Source: Dehalococcoidia bacterium
GTDB taxonomy: Bacteria; Chloroflexota; Dehalococcoidia; Bin125
NCBI GenBank assembly: GCA_022825265.1
Contig: JAJDXE010000005.1
Location: 1-64,000, forward strand
Reading direction: 5' to 3'
Length of the DNA: 64,000 nt
Shown here: piece by piece, positions 29,965 through 38,847 of the stretch
Layout: the number at the start of each line of letters is the position of its first letter
Numbering within the stretch: position 1 is the first letter of the stretch
Notes under the pieces: generated by a model
The model's database searches: none
What the model saw: only the letters and a program-made list of their open reading frames with translations
Told to the model about the DNA's origin: nothing
Program-made: the position numbers and the translations under genes

Positions 29965-30005
29965 ACAACAGTTGTGTTGATATCAACAGATCTGTTTCAT
30001 AGTAT
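29965..30005 (+). promoter_or_regulatory. hicAB promoter with overlapping palindromic operators
   Basis: The -35 TTGATA (29977-29982), a 17-base spacer and the -10 TAGTAT (30000-30005) form the most complete promoter in the window, 6 bases before the hicA GTG. Three palindromes tile it: ACAACAGTTGT (about 29965-29975), the 14-bp TGTTGATATCAACA (29975-29988) over the -35, and ACAGATCTGT (29986-29995). HicB-type antitoxins repress their own promoters through such sites. Confidence 0.75.
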
Positions 30006-30011
30006 GTGGTT

Positions 30012-30200
30012 GTGAACGCCTCGGAGCTGCGCCGCTGGCTTAAGAAACGGGGCTGCACCTTCGAAACCCACAAGGGCGGGAGCGGCCATGTCACCGTTCG
30101 GCGCGGTCAGCGCACCAGTCAGTTGCCGATGCACGGTGGACGCAAGGAGCTGGGTCCAGGACTCGTAGCGAAGATCAAGAAGGATTTGGAGCTGAAGTGA
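30012..30200 (+). CDS. hicA: HicA family mRNA interferase toxin
   Basis: A 62-residue HicA-like toxin with the double-stranded RNA-binding fold: helix ASELRRWLKKRGC, then FETHKGGSGHVTV with the conserved Gly-Ser-Gly-His (catalytic histidine at about 26), and the C-terminal PMHGGRKELGPGLVAKIKKDL. It cuts mRNA independently of the ribosome when free of HicB. I chose GTG 30012 from the 6-base distance to the -10 box; a GTG two codons earlier is possible. It overlaps hicB (TGATG). Confidence 0.9.
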   Translation: MNASELRRWLKKRGCTFETHKGGSGHVTVRRGQRTSQLPMHGGRKELGPGLVAKIKKDLELK

Positions 30201-30661
30201 TGCTCTCCTATCCAGTCATTCTCGAAGACGACGCGGGCAGCTTGCTCGTGACCTCGCCCGACTTTCCCGAGCTGACCACGTTTGGAGAGGATCGCGATGA
30301 GGCGATCACCCGGGCGATCGATGCGCTTGAGGAGGCGATCGCGGCGCGGATGTCCAGCCGGCTGGACATTCCGCCTCCATCGACCGGCGCGATCTATGCT
30401 CCCCTGCCGACGCTGACTGCGGTCAAGGTGATGCTCTACCAGGGGATGCGCGACCGCGGCGTCGGCAAGGCGGAGTTGGCTCGGCGTTTGGGTTGGCACC
30501 TGCCGCAGGTCGACCGGGTGCTCAACGTGCAACACAGTTCTCGACTGGAGCAGATTGACGCGGCCCTGGGGGCCATCGGACTGCGACTCGACGTCAGCGC
30601 TCGGGATGTGCCGGCTGGCCCTGTGCACAGCGTCGCCGACGATCCGCCTCGCTATCCCTAG
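30200..30661 (+). CDS. hicB: HicB family antitoxin with DNA-binding domain
   Basis: A 153-residue antitoxin. The N-terminal part (about 1-50) is the degenerate RNase H fold: YPVILEDDAGSLLVTSPDFPELTTFGEDRDEAITRA. The C-terminal half has a helix-turn-helix (GVGKAELARRLGWHLPQVDRVLN, about 92-115) that should bind the palindromes upstream of hicA. It neutralises HicA and autoregulates. The start ATG overlaps the hicA stop. Order toxin-antitoxin is the usual one for hicAB. Confidence 0.92.
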   Translation: MLSYPVILEDDAGSLLVTSPDFPELTTFGEDRDEAITRAIDALEEAIAARMSSRLDIPPPSTGAIYAPLPTLTAVKVMLYQGMRDRGVGKAELARRLGWHLPQVDRVLNVQHSSRLEQIDAALGAIGLRLDVSARDVPAGPVHSVADDPPRYP

Positions 30662-30703
30662 CTGGTCGTCTCTCGGCGCGACCCCGGCGACCCCGTGGTC
30701 GGA

Positions 30704-30916
30704 CTAGTCTTCTTCGTCGATGATTCCGTAGCGGCGGCGGAAGCGTTCCACTCGGCCGGCGGTGTCGACGATGCGCTGCTCACCCGTGAAGAACGGGTGG
30801 CAGGTTGAGCAGATCTCGATTCGGATATCGGGCTTGGTCGCGCGCGTCTGCCAGCTCTGGCCGCAACCGCAGGTGATCGTGGCGTCGACGTACTCGGGGT
30901 GAATCTCGGCCTTCAC
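30704..30916 (-). CDS. rpmE: 50S ribosomal protein L31 (zinc-binding type)
   Basis: A 70-residue L31 with four zinc-ligand cysteines (CGCG and CSTC), EIHPEY at the start and HPFFTG plus [11 protein letters not shown]. This is the C+ form, displaced by the zinc-free paralogue in zinc starvation in some bacteria. It overlaps the end of the L27 gene by four bases, so the three ribosomal genes form one operon. Confidence 0.97.
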   Translation of the reverse strand: MKAEIHPEYVDATITCGCGQSWQTRATKPDIRIEICSTCHPFFTGEQRIVDTAGRVERFRRRYGIIDEED

Positions 30917-31191
30917 GCGCCCACCTCTTCCAACTCGGCAGGAATGACCGAGACCTTCTTGCGACGTCCGCGGGCATACGGAGAGAACTTGATGGTGCCG
31001 TCGGCCAGAGCGAACAATGTGTGGTCTCGGCCGACACCGACGTTGTCGCCGGCATGGATGCGGGTGCCGCGCTGGCGCACGATGATCCCGCCGGTCTGCA
31101 CAACCTCGCCGTCGAACAGTTTCACACCCAGTCGCTTGGAGTTGCTGTCGCGACCGTTGCGCGACGAGCCGACGCCTTTCTTGTGAGCCAT
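30913..31191 (-). CDS. rpmA: 50S ribosomal protein L27
   Basis: A 92-residue L27: [20 protein letters not shown] and [17 protein letters not shown] are diagnostic. The N-terminus begins directly with the mature sequence, so no Prp-type cleavage extension of the Firmicutes kind is present. It lies nine bases after rplU. Confidence 0.98.
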   Translation of the reverse strand: MAHKKGVGSSRNGRDSNSKRLGVKLFDGEVVQTGGIIVRQRGTRIHAGDNVGVGRDHTLFALADGTIKFSPYARGRRKKVSVIPAELEEVGA

Positions 31192-31200
31192 CGTGCTCCC

Positions 31201-31695
31201 CTATTCCTCTGATGCTTCGGTCTCGTCGGCAGGTTCCGCGTCCGCTGCTTCAGCGACCGCCTCGACCTCGTCGACGGGTTCTTCGACGTCCTCGATCTCT
31301 TCGGTTTCCTCAACTTCAGGCTCGGCCGGCGCCTCAGCGACAGGCGCGTTCCAGCTTTGCTCGCCCAGCGAGACCTCGTTTACGAGCACGGAAGTCTGTA
31401 GCTGGCGGTGGCCTCGGAGCCGTCGGTAGCGGGTCTTGTTCTTGTACTTGAACACGTTGATCTTGCGGCCGCGGCCCTGTTCGAGGATTTCGCCGCTGAC
31501 GCTGGCTGACTCGACGATCGGCGTGCCGACAGCGACTTCGCCGCCTCCGCTGACCAACAGCACCTCGCTAAACGTGATTGCGTCTCCGGCATCACCGTCG
31601 AGACGTTCCAGCTTGATCCGCTGGCCGGGCGAGACCCGGTACTGCTTGCCGCCGCTGCGAATCACGGCGTACACGTCGGATAGCTCAGTGCTCAT
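31201..31695 (-). CDS. rplU: 50S ribosomal protein L21 with acidic C-terminal extension
   Basis: A 164-residue L21. The first 105 residues are the normal protein (VIRSGGKQYRVSPGQ, KYKNKTRYRRLRGHRQ). The last 50 or so consist of Glu, Asp, Ala, Pro and Val only, an acidic disordered tail absent from the usual 103-residue protein. The tail keeps the reading frame and codon style of the gene, so it is real rather than a frameshift. It is the first gene of the L21-L27-L31 operon. Confidence 0.96.
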   Translation of the reverse strand: MSTELSDVYAVIRSGGKQYRVSPGQRIKLERLDGDAGDAITFSEVLLVSGGGEVAVGTPIVESASVSGEILEQGRGRKINVFKYKNKTRYRRLRGHRQLQTSVLVNEVSLGEQSWNAPVAEAPAEPEVEETEEIEDVEEPVDEVEAVAEAADAEPADETEASEE

Positions 31696-31747
31696 GGTTG
31701 TCTCGCATCGATCTCAAAGTGATCGGTTCTTGGTACCTGAATTACCC

Positions 31748-31753
31748 AGCCTA
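31748..31753 (-). promoter_or_regulatory. -10 element TAGGCT for the L21-L27-L31 operon
   Basis: TAGGCT on the minus strand, 52 bases before the rplU ATG, in the short gap after ftsH; fits the TANNCT pattern. Confidence 0.45.
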
Positions 31754-31829
31754 GTTAGCGCGGCAATGCCGTCAAGCGATCAGAGAACAGAGCCAACTCT
31801 ACAACCAGTCTGAGCTAGTCGGATCTGAG

Positions 31830-33836
31830 CTAGTCGAGCGATGAACTGTTCTGGTTGCCGCCCCAGGCGAGGCCCGGCTTGGGCGGCATCAGTGGTTCGC
31901 GCTCTTCCTCCGAAGTCGTCTCGCTCGGCGGCGCCGGCGGTGTCGGGTCGGGCGCGGGCGGTGGAGGCGTCGGCTTCGGGATCGCGTCGCCGGGCTGCCA
32001 GGCGAGGATGGCGCGTAGGTCGTCTCCCTCGAGCGTTTCGACTTCCATCAAGCGAGTCGCCAGCAGGTCGAGCTGCTCGCGGTTGCGGCGCAGGATGGTC
32101 CGAGCCCGGTCGCGGGCCCGGTCGATGATCTCGCGGAGCTCCTCGTCGATCTGCTCAGCTACCATCTCGGAGTAGTCGCGCTGCTCGGAGATGTCGCGGC
32201 CGAGGAAGACCATCGATTCCTTCTTGCCGAAGGTGCGCGCGCCGAGTCGTTCCGACATGCCCCACTGGGTGATCATTGCTCGGGCGATCTGGGTGACCTT
32301 GCTCAGGTCGTCGTGAGCGCCGGTGGTCATCTCTCCGAAGACGACCTCCTCGGCGGCGTGACCGCCGAGCGCCGAGGCCATAAAACCCTCGTAATAGGTC
32401 TTGCCGGCCAGCCGGTGTTCCGATTCAGGCAGGTAGCGCGTGTAGCCGCCAGCCATGCCGCGCGGCACGATCGTGACCTTGTGCACCGGATCGTGTCCGG
32501 GAATGTGCGAGGCGACGAGCGCATGCCCGGCCTCGTGGAAGGCGACGACTTCCTTTTCGCGACCGACGAGCAAGCGCGACTTGCGCTCCGGTCCGGCCAT
32601 CACCCGGTCGACCGCCTCTTCGACCTCGGCTTGAGTGATCTGCTTCTTCTGCCGCCGCGCGGCCAGGATCGCCGCCTCATTGAGCAGGTTGGCCAGTTCG
32701 GCGCCCGAGAATCCGGGCGTCTCCTTGGCGATCGTGTGCAGGTCGACCTCTTCGGCCAGCGGCTTGCCTCGCACGTGAACGTCGAGGATCGCGACGCGTC
32801 CCTTGACGTCGGGCGCGTCGAGCACCACACGTCGGTCGAAGCGGCCTGGCCGCAGCAGCGCCGGGTCCAGGATGTCGGGCCGGTTGGTCGCTGCGACCAC
32901 AATCACGTTGGTGTTGGTGTCGAGGCCGTCCATCTCGACCAGGATCTGATTAAGTGTCTGCTCGCGCTCATCGTGCGAACCGCCGACACCGGCGCCGCGC
33001 TGGCGGCCGACCGCGTCAATTTCATCGACGAAGACGATGCAGGGCGCGTTGCGCTTGGCCTGTTCGAACAGGTCGCGCACCCTGCTGGCGCCGACGCCGA
33101 CGAACATCTCAACGAACTCGGAACCGGAGATTGAGAAGAACGGTACGCCGGCCTCGCCGGCGACGGCGCGCGCGATCAGCGTCTTGCCGGTTCCTGGTGG
33201 TCCGACCAAGAGGCATCCTCTGGGGATGCGGGCGCCGAGCGAGGCGAAGCGCTCGGGAAACTTCAAGAACTCGACAACCTCTTGCAACTCTTCCTTGGCC
33301 TCGTCGCAGCCGGCCACGTCGTTGAAGGTCACAGTGGGGCGATTGGCGGTGACCAATCGAGCCTTGCTCTTGCCGAACGACATTGCCTGTGAGCCTTGCC
33401 CCTGGGCCTGGCGCAGAAAGAAAAAAATCAGACCGATGATCAGTAAGAACGGCAGCAGGTTGATGAATAGTCCGGCGATCGTCGAGCCGAATCCGCCGCC
33501 GCCGCCGACCTCAACGTCCGGGAATCCCTGTCCGCCGACATCAATGCCCTCGCGAGAGAGGAATTCGAAGAAGTCGAACCCGGTCTCCGGAACGTTCGTC
33601 TCGTACGACTCGGCCCCGTCTCGATATTCGAGCGTGACTTTGTTCGAGCCGACCTGGATCGTCTCGATTAGCCCGCCCTGGTTCTCGATTCGCTCGAGCA
33701 GCGACTCGGTACCGCCGGCCAGCGGGATCTCGTTGGAGCCACCGCCGCGCGGGAAGACCGAAAACACGACGATAATCAGAACCACAAAGATCAGCAGGTA
33801 GATCAGGAAGCTGCGTTTGAACCGTGAGCCGCCCAT
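31830..33836 (-). CDS. ftsH: ATP-dependent zinc metalloprotease FtsH
   Basis: A 668-residue membrane-anchored protease. Membrane helices at about 9-28 and 119-141 flank an external domain; the AAA+ domain has Walker A GPPGTGKT (212-219), Walker [10 protein letters not shown], and the second region of homology [20 protein letters not shown]; the zinc protease site is HEAGH (434-438) with the third ligand further on. It degrades misfolded membrane and short-lived cytosolic proteins. The C-terminal 60 residues are Pro/Glu-rich. GAGGGA precedes the ATG. Confidence 0.98.
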   Translation of the reverse strand: MGGSRFKRSFLIYLLIFVVLIIVVFSVFPRGGGSNEIPLAGGTESLLERIENQGGLIETIQVGSNKVTLEYRDGAESYETNVPETGFDFFEFLSREGIDVGGQGFPDVEVGGGGGFGSTIAGLFINLLPFLLIIGLIFFFLRQAQGQGSQAMSFGKSKARLVTANRPTVTFNDVAGCDEAKEELQEVVEFLKFPERFASLGARIPRGCLLVGPPGTGKTLIARAVAGEAGVPFFSISGSEFVEMFVGVGASRVRDLFEQAKRNAPCIVFVDEIDAVGRQRGAGVGGSHDEREQTLNQILVEMDGLDTNTNVIVVAATNRPDILDPALLRPGRFDRRVVLDAPDVKGRVAILDVHVRGKPLAEEVDLHTIAKETPGFSGAELANLLNEAAILAARRQKKQITQAEVEEAVDRVMAGPERKSRLLVGREKEVVAFHEAGHALVASHIPGHDPVHKVTIVPRGMAGGYTRYLPESEHRLAGKTYYEGFMASALGGHAAEEVVFGEMTTGAHDDLSKVTQIARAMITQWGMSERLGARTFGKKESMVFLGRDISEQRDYSEMVAEQIDEELREIIDRARDRARTILRRNREQLDLLATRLMEVETLEGDDLRAILAWQPGDAIPKPTPPPPAPDPTPPAPPSETTSEEEREPLMPPKPGLAWGGNQNSSSLD

Positions 33837-34076
33837 CGTCGCCGTCCCTCAATAGCAGCGCAAACCGTACACCGACGACCGCGCCGGGGTTGTATCCAGT
33901 CACTTTCGAGCATATCGCAATGCCGGATTGCTCAACGTCTGCGTTACGTGAATTTCGCGATCACGGGCTGCCTCCAGACGGCATATCGAACGAATGAGAC
34001 GACATGCCCGTGATCGCTCCCTCTCGTCCTGGCTCGTACAGTGTTCCTCGCCGACGTGGTTATCAGAGTATGTTGG

Positions 34077-34952
34077 CTATTCAGCCTCCATCTGGCCTCT
34101 CATCTCACCCGGTCGAGCGAGACCTGTCCAGGTCGCCCGCTTGCGAGCGTCGAGCACGCCTCCCTCTGGAATCGGAGGCACGCCAATGGTGTTGGCGGAC
34201 ATCCAACCGCCATCGACCAGCAAGGTGTGTCCGGTCACGTAGCTGGCCATGTCGGAGAGCAGGAACAACACCGCCTTGGCGACCTCGTCCGGCATCCCCA
34301 GACGCTTGAACGGAATCAGACCCTCCGCGGTTCGCTTGACGCGTTCGGGAGAGGCGGGAATGCGCGGCGTCGCGATGCTCCCTGGCGCGACCGAGTTGAC
34401 GCGAATGTGGTGCGGCGCCAGCTCGACCGCCATGCTGCGCACAAGGTTGATCAAGCCCGCCTTGGCCGCGCCGTACGAGGCGTGGTTGGGCGCAGACTGC
34501 ACCCCTTCGACCGAGGAGATGCAGACGATGCTGCCCGGCGCGCCGCGCGCGATGATTGATCTGGCGACCAGTTGGGCGTTGATGAAGAAGTAGCGCAGGT
34601 TCATCCGGTGATCGCGATCCCACTGCGCCGTCGTCATCTCGGTGATCGGATTGAATGAGCCCTGGCCGATGATCGTGACCAGTAGGTCGATCCCGCCGAG
34701 TTCCTGTTCGGCGCGCTCGAAGACCCTCGCCGCCTCTACGTCGTCAAGCATGTCTGCGACGAGGGAGACCGACGGCTGGCCGCGCAGATCGACCTCGGCT
34801 GCCACGTGGATCGCTCGCTCGGCGTTGATGTCGGCGACGGCGACGCCGCAGCCTGCCTCTGCGAGCAGACGCGCCGTGCTCAGGCTAATGCCCTCGCCGC
34901 CGCCGACAAGCAGCGCCGATTTTCCTTCAAGCTGGAGCAGCGACGTTTCCAT
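34077..34952 (-). CDS. short-chain dehydrogenase/reductase
   Basis: A 291-residue classical SDR. The cofactor loop is GGGEGIS (residues 17-23) in place of the usual TGxxxGIG, and the NNAG motif is replaced by TIIGQG, so cofactor binding is atypical. The catalytic set is complete: Ser (CISSVEG, about 146-147), Tyr160 and Lys164 in YGAAK. The last 45 residues after VDGGWMSANT are an extra tail. The ATG at 34952 has AGGACAGGAC upstream; the frame continues open for 56 codons beyond but those look like untranslated leader. Substrate unknown. It diverges from the NCS2-type permease gene. Confidence 0.88.
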   Translation of the reverse strand: METSLLQLEGKSALLVGGGEGISLSTARLLAEAGCGVAVADINAERAIHVAAEVDLRGQPSVSLVADMLDDVEAARVFERAEQELGGIDLLVTIIGQGSFNPITEMTTAQWDRDHRMNLRYFFINAQLVARSIIARGAPGSIVCISSVEGVQSAPNHASYGAAKAGLINLVRSMAVELAPHHIRVNSVAPGSIATPRIPASPERVKRTAEGLIPFKRLGMPDEVAKAVLFLLSDMASYVTGHTLLVDGGWMSANTIGVPPIPEGGVLDARKRATWTGLARPGEMRGQMEAE

Positions 34953-35317
34953 GTCCTGTCCTGTCGACTTCCGGGCAGACCGCCTTGGTGGAGACGGCGC
35001 GGGCCATCTGATTTCTGAGGACTTGCCGCCCGGCTCAACGTATGGCAGTGAACACGAGTCCCGGCCGGTGACAAGAACCGCAACATCAAGCAGTAGCCTA
35101 ATCCTCGTGTGACCGGTCAAGGAGTAACGGCGCGGAGGTCACAGAGGGTGCGTCTTCAACGGCGCCAACGCCCTTACCTCAGCTGCTTCCGGCAAGACGG
35201 ATGTCGCAGTAGGTTGCCACCCGTGCACGACGGTCCGTGCGCGGTCGTCGTGTGCGCATGGTCATCGATTAAACGCAGGCGGGCCTCCCTGCGAGCGAGC
35301 GAACGAATGGCTGGCTG
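34953..35317. other. divergent intergenic region
   Basis: 365 bases between two divergent genes. On the minus strand TAGGCT (35095-35100) would give the SDR a leader of about 135 bases. On the plus strand no convincing TANNCT box or ribosome binding site was found before the permease. No known riboswitch was recognised. Confidence 0.5.
35095..35100 (-). promoter_or_regulatory. -10 element TAGGCT for the SDR gene
   Basis: TAGGCT on the minus strand; fits the TANNCT pattern, long leader implied. Confidence 0.4.
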
Positions 35318-37087
35318 TTGAGCAACCGGAGCGTCGAGCAGCCGATCCAGTACGAACCCGAAGAGGCGTGCCCTCCGCTCGTCGCGTTGGCAGTGGGATT
35401 CCAGGGCGCCGCGCTCGTCCTCGCGCCGACTGTGTTGAACGTCGTGATCGCGTTTCGCGCGTCGGGTCTCGATGACACCTGGGTCACCTGGGCCGTCTTT
35501 GCCGCCATGTTGATCTGCGCGTCAATCACGGCGCTGCAGGCGCTCCGCTTCCACCGCTTCGGCGCCGGGCACATCGTGCTCGTCTGGCCGGCTGCGATGT
35601 ACATCGCCGTCATGGTGTCCGCCGTCGATGCGGGCGGACCCCAGACCTTTGCCAGCCTGTTGGTCATCTGCAGCTTGATTCAGATCGGGCTCGCCTGGTG
35701 GCTGCCGGCGATGCGACGCATCGTCACGCCGGTGGTCTCCGGCACCGTGACCATGCTGCTCGCCGTCAGCATCCTGCCAATCGCATTCGACAGCGTCCAG
35801 ACGTTGCCTGCGGATGCATCGGTAAGCGCCGGCCCGGCGATTGCCGGAGCGACCCTGTTGGTCTCGGTGATCGTGACGTTGCGAGCCAGCGGACGTTGGC
35901 GTTTGGTCGCGCCGTTCATCAGCCTCCTGGTCGGCTGCGCCGTCGCCGCGGCGTTCGGTGTGCTTGACGGCGATCGCATGGCCGACGCAAGTTGGTTCGG
36001 CGTACCCGAGATGCCCGATCTGGGCTTCGAACTCTCCCCCGGCGGCGAGTTCTGGGCGCTGCTGCCTTCGTTTGCGATCATGACGCTGGTGTTGGGTCTC
36101 AAGACGATCAGCGACGGCGTCGTGATTCAGCAGGGCTCCCGGCGTCGGCCACGGGCGATCGACTTCCGTCGCATCCAGGGCATCGTCAGCGTCAACGGCA
36201 TCGGCATGTTGCTCGCCGGTCTGGCGACCACGCTGCCGCCGATGGCTAACGCCTCGTACAGCCTGTCGCTGATCAACCTCACCGGCGTTGCCGCGCGACG
36301 CGTCGGCATCGGTGTGGCGGTCGTCATCCTGTTCCTGGCGTTTTTCTCCAAGTTTGCCGCGGTGTTGCTCACGATCCCGGGACCGGTAGTCGGCGCCTTC
36401 CTGATGCTCGCGATGGGGATGCTCTTCGTCAGCGGCTGGCAGACGATCCTGCGCGACGGACTCGATCCGCGCCGCATGCTGACCGTGGCGCTGGCGAGCG
36501 CCCTGGGTCTGGGTCTGCACGGTCACCCGATCATGGACGATCTGTTCGGCGATGAGCTGGGCGGACTGCTGGGTAACGGCGTCACGATCGGCGCCCTGAT
36601 CGCGATCGTCATGACCGTCCTGTTTGATCTGTTCGGTACCCGCCGCTCGCGGCTTGAGGTGACGCTGGACATGGACTCGCTGCCCGCGATTGACGAATTC
36701 CTCTCCAGCCTGGGATCAAGGATGAACTGGGACGATCCGTCCACATTGCGACTGCGCTCGGCCGGAGAGGAGACCCTGGCCACCTTGCTGGTCCGCGACG
36801 AAGGTACGGTCGACGGCCAGCCGCAGGGCGACGAGCAGACGCGCCTGAGGATCGTCGCCCGGCCGCAACCGGGGATGGTCGAGCTGGAGTTCGTCGCCAC
36901 GACCCGCCAGGAGAACATCGAAGACCAGCTCGCCTATCTGACCGACGAAGCCCCGATCCCGACGGCGGACGATCTCTCGCTGCGTCTGCTCTGGTACCAC
37001 GCCGCGGCCGTGCGCCACCAGAAGTTCCACGGCGTCGACATCGTCACGGTCCAGGTCGAAGGCGCTCCCGAAGCGGCGCGGACCTGA
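35318..37087 (+). CDS. NCS2-type (xanthine/uracil family) permease with extra C-terminal cytoplasmic domain
   Basis: A 589-residue protein. Residues about 15-445 hold 12-14 hydrophobic segments with the layout of nucleobase:cation symporter-2 proteins, including the proline-rich PMANASYSLSLINLTGVAARRVG region near helix 10 and GPVVGAFLMLAMGMLF. The ligand could be a purine, pyrimidine or related compound. The last 150 residues (from about RSRLEVTLDMD) are soluble and look like a degenerate histidine-kinase-type ATPase (RsbW-like) domain, with RLRSAGEETLATLL in the position of its helix and an alternating strand pattern later. Start TTG is the only one near; no ribosome binding site is visible. 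Confidence 0.75.
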   Translation: MSNRSVEQPIQYEPEEACPPLVALAVGFQGAALVLAPTVLNVVIAFRASGLDDTWVTWAVFAAMLICASITALQALRFHRFGAGHIVLVWPAAMYIAVMVSAVDAGGPQTFASLLVICSLIQIGLAWWLPAMRRIVTPVVSGTVTMLLAVSILPIAFDSVQTLPADASVSAGPAIAGATLLVSVIVTLRASGRWRLVAPFISLLVGCAVAAAFGVLDGDRMADASWFGVPEMPDLGFELSPGGEFWALLPSFAIMTLVLGLKTISDGVVIQQGSRRRPRAIDFRRIQGIVSVNGIGMLLAGLATTLPPMANASYSLSLINLTGVAARRVGIGVAVVILFLAFFSKFAAVLLTIPGPVVGAFLMLAMGMLFVSGWQTILRDGLDPRRMLTVALASALGLGLHGHPIMDDLFGDELGGLLGNGVTIGALIAIVMTVLFDLFGTRRSRLEVTLDMDSLPAIDEFLSSLGSRMNWDDPSTLRLRSAGEETLATLLVRDEGTVDGQPQGDEQTRLRIVARPQPGMVELEFVATTRQENIEDQLAYLTDEAPIPTADDLSLRLLWYHAAAVRHQKFHGVDIVTVQVEGAPEAART

Positions 37088-37106
37088 CATAACAGCGCGC
37101 AGGCTC

Positions 37107-37112
37107 TAGCCT
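37107..37112 (+). promoter_or_regulatory. promoter CTGACA-17-TAGCCT, leaderless spacing, for rnhB
   Basis: TAGCCT ends 6 bases before the rnhB GTG; CTGACA (37084-37089) lies 17 bases upstream as a -35. Confidence 0.6.
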
Positions 37113-37118
37113 CCTGCT

Positions 37119-37775
37119 GTGCCCCGACAACGTCCAACCCGACGTCGCGAACTGCAGCACTGGCGCAACGGCGCGAGTTGCGTCGCCGGCGTCGACGAAG
37201 TCGGACGCGGTCCGCTGGCCGGACCCCTCGTCACGGCGGCCGTGGTGTTGCCGCAGGATCGCCGCCCCGCGTGGCTTCGCGACCTCAGGGACAGCAAGCA
37301 GTTGACCGCGAAGCAGCGCGCGCGACTCGCTCCGCTGATCGAGGCCGAAGCCGACCACTGCGCGGTGGGATGGGTGTCCGCCGAGGAGCTCGACGAGCGC
37401 GGATTGTCGGAGGCGCTCAGGCTCTGTTTCTCCCGCTGCCTCGACCGGCTCGATCGCATGCCCGATGTCGTCCTCGCCGATGGTCGCGACGACCTGCGCT
37501 TGCCCTGTCCAACCGAGATGATTGTCAAGGGCGACGCCGCGGTAGCCTCGATCGCGGCCGCCTCGATCATCGCCAAGACGGCGCGCGACGACTGGATGAT
37601 CAAACTGGACGAGCAGTACCCCGGCTACGGCTTCGCGCGTCACAAGGGATACGGCACCGCGGAGCATCTCCGAGCCCTCAGCGAGATCGGCCCGTGTCCA
37701 GAGCATCGACGCTCGTTCGCTCCGGTGGCCGCGCTGATCCAACCGCGGTTCGCATTCGATGCCGCAGCATCCTGA
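37119..37775 (+). CDS. rnhB: ribonuclease HII
   Basis: A 218-residue RNase HII that removes ribonucleotides from DNA. The active-site acids are in VAGVDEVGRGPLAGPLV (Asp, Glu) and in the later MPDVVLADGRDDL; DSKQLTAKQR and ASIAAASIIAKTARD are family signatures. GTG start with a -10 box 6 bases upstream. The last 17 bases overlap yraN. Confidence 0.96.
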   Translation: MPRQRPTRRRELQHWRNGASCVAGVDEVGRGPLAGPLVTAAVVLPQDRRPAWLRDLRDSKQLTAKQRARLAPLIEAEADHCAVGWVSAEELDERGLSEALRLCFSRCLDRLDRMPDVVLADGRDDLRLPCPTEMIVKGDAAVASIAAASIIAKTARDDWMIKLDEQYPGYGFARHKGYGTAEHLRALSEIGPCPEHRRSFAPVAALIQPRFAFDAAAS

Positions 37776-38151
37776 CCGCTCATCCGATCGCCGACGAGCG
37801 CTCGGCGCAGCCGGAGAAGATCTGGCCGCCGCATATCTAGAAGCACGCGGATACGTAGTCGTCGAGCGCAACTACCGACGCCGCTGGGGCGAAGCCGACA
37901 TCGTCGCACTTACTGACGACGGCACGCACGTCATCGTCGAGGTCCGCTCCCGCAGCGATCGCCGTTACGCGGTCGAGGCGGCGCAATCAGTCGGTCCGCG
38001 CAAGCAACGCCAGCTGTTGCGGCTGGCGCTCGGCCTGATCGCCGAACAGGAGCAGGAAATCGATGTGCGCGTGGACGTGATGATTGTCGCGCCCGACCGC
38101 AGCGGCCGGCTGTCCGTGGTCGCTCACATCGTCGACGCGATACGGAGCTAG
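37759..38151 (+). CDS. yraN: YraN family (UPF0102) nuclease-like protein
   Basis: A 130-residue UPF0102 protein with a predicted Holliday-junction-resolvase-like fold. It shows RALGAAGEDLAAAYLEARGY, RRRWGEADIVA with the conserved Gly-Glu-Asp, and VIVEVRSRS. In the family the last motif usually reads EVK; here lysine is replaced by arginine, which may lower or abolish nuclease activity. The rnhB-yraN pairing is common in many bacteria and points to nucleic-acid processing. Confidence 0.9.
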   Translation: MPQHPDRSSDRRRALGAAGEDLAAAYLEARGYVVVERNYRRRWGEADIVALTDDGTHVIVEVRSRSDRRYAVEAAQSVGPRKQRQLLRLALGLIAEQEQEIDVRVDVMIVAPDRSGRLSVVAHIVDAIRS

Positions 38152-38163
38152 AGGAAGGGCGAC

Positions 38164-38169
38164 TAAGCT
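38164..38169 (+). promoter_or_regulatory. -10 element TAAGCT before the first FmdB gene
   Basis: TAAGCT, 18 bases before the ATG, giving a leader of about 11 bases with AGCAGGGG in it. Confidence 0.35.
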
Positions 38170-38187
38170 GAGCAGGGGCGTCCAAGC

Positions 38188-38460
38188 ATGCCGATCTACG
38201 AATACTTCTGTTCCGACTGCGCGCGCACCGTCGAGGTGTTCCAGCGTCGCGTGCGTGCGGAGCACGATCAGTTGCCCGCCTGTCCCGAGTGCGAGGGCGG
38301 CGAACTGCAAACCCGATTCTCGCGATTCCGCTCTCGAACCGAGCTCTCGTTCCCCGGTTTCGACACGCTGGACGATGTCGACGCCGACGATCCGGAGTCG
38401 GTCGCGGCCTGGCGGCAATCGGCCGGCGCGGCCCCGGAGTTGCCCGCCGATCTGGTCTGA
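38188..38460 (+). CDS. FmdB family zinc-ribbon protein
   Basis: A 90-residue regulatory-type zinc ribbon: MPIYEYFCSDC at the start and CPECEGGEL later give the four cysteines. Acidic C-terminal tail. FmdB-like proteins are proposed regulators but have no settled role. A second copy follows 25 bases downstream. Confidence 0.85.
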   Translation: MPIYEYFCSDCARTVEVFQRRVRAEHDQLPACPECEGGELQTRFSRFRSRTELSFPGFDTLDDVDADDPESVAAWRQSAGAAPELPADLV

Positions 38461-38485
38461 ACTCCAGCCCCGAAGGAGCTGTCCG

Positions 38486-38830
38486 ATGCCGATCTACGAG
38501 TACCGCTGCACCGAGTGCGGTCACATCCAGGAACAGTTCCATCGCTCCTTGGAGCGGGCTGTCGTGCCGTCTTGCGATACCTGCCCGTCCAACGAGATGG
38601 AGCGCGTGATTTCGCGGTTCGCTACGCCCAAGACGGAGTCGCAGGTGCTCGAACAGTACGGATCGCCTGGACCCGGCGCTGGTCCAGAGGCATACCGCGA
38701 CCCACGCCAGATCGGCCGCTGGGCGGAGGAACGATTCGATCAGATGGGCGTCGAGATGCCGGCCGAGGCCAAGCAGATGATCGACGCCGCCCGCGACGGC
38801 GACCTACCCGCGCCGGTCAAGGACCTCTAG
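38486..38830 (+). CDS. FmdB family zinc-ribbon protein, longer paralogue
   Basis: A 114-residue paralogue of the preceding gene: MPIYEYRCTECGHIQEQFHR, then CDTCPSNEME. The C-terminal part (about 50-114) is unrelated to the neighbour and carries GRWAEERFDQMG. GAAGGAG precedes the ATG. A longer in-frame reading upstream overlaps the first copy and is not credible. Confidence 0.85.
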   Translation: MPIYEYRCTECGHIQEQFHRSLERAVVPSCDTCPSNEMERVISRFATPKTESQVLEQYGSPGPGAGPEAYRDPRQIGRWAEERFDQMGVEMPAEAKQMIDAARDGDLPAPVKDL

Positions 38831-38847
38831 CGCTGTAAATCACTGAA

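Noticed and set aside
34953..35120. N-terminal extension of the SDR to a start at 35120
   Set aside because: The added 56 residues do not look like an SDR, while ATG 34952 has a good ribosome binding site.
34953..35317. Purine or other riboswitch before the NCS2-type permease
   Set aside because: No conserved core of any known riboswitch class could be recognised.
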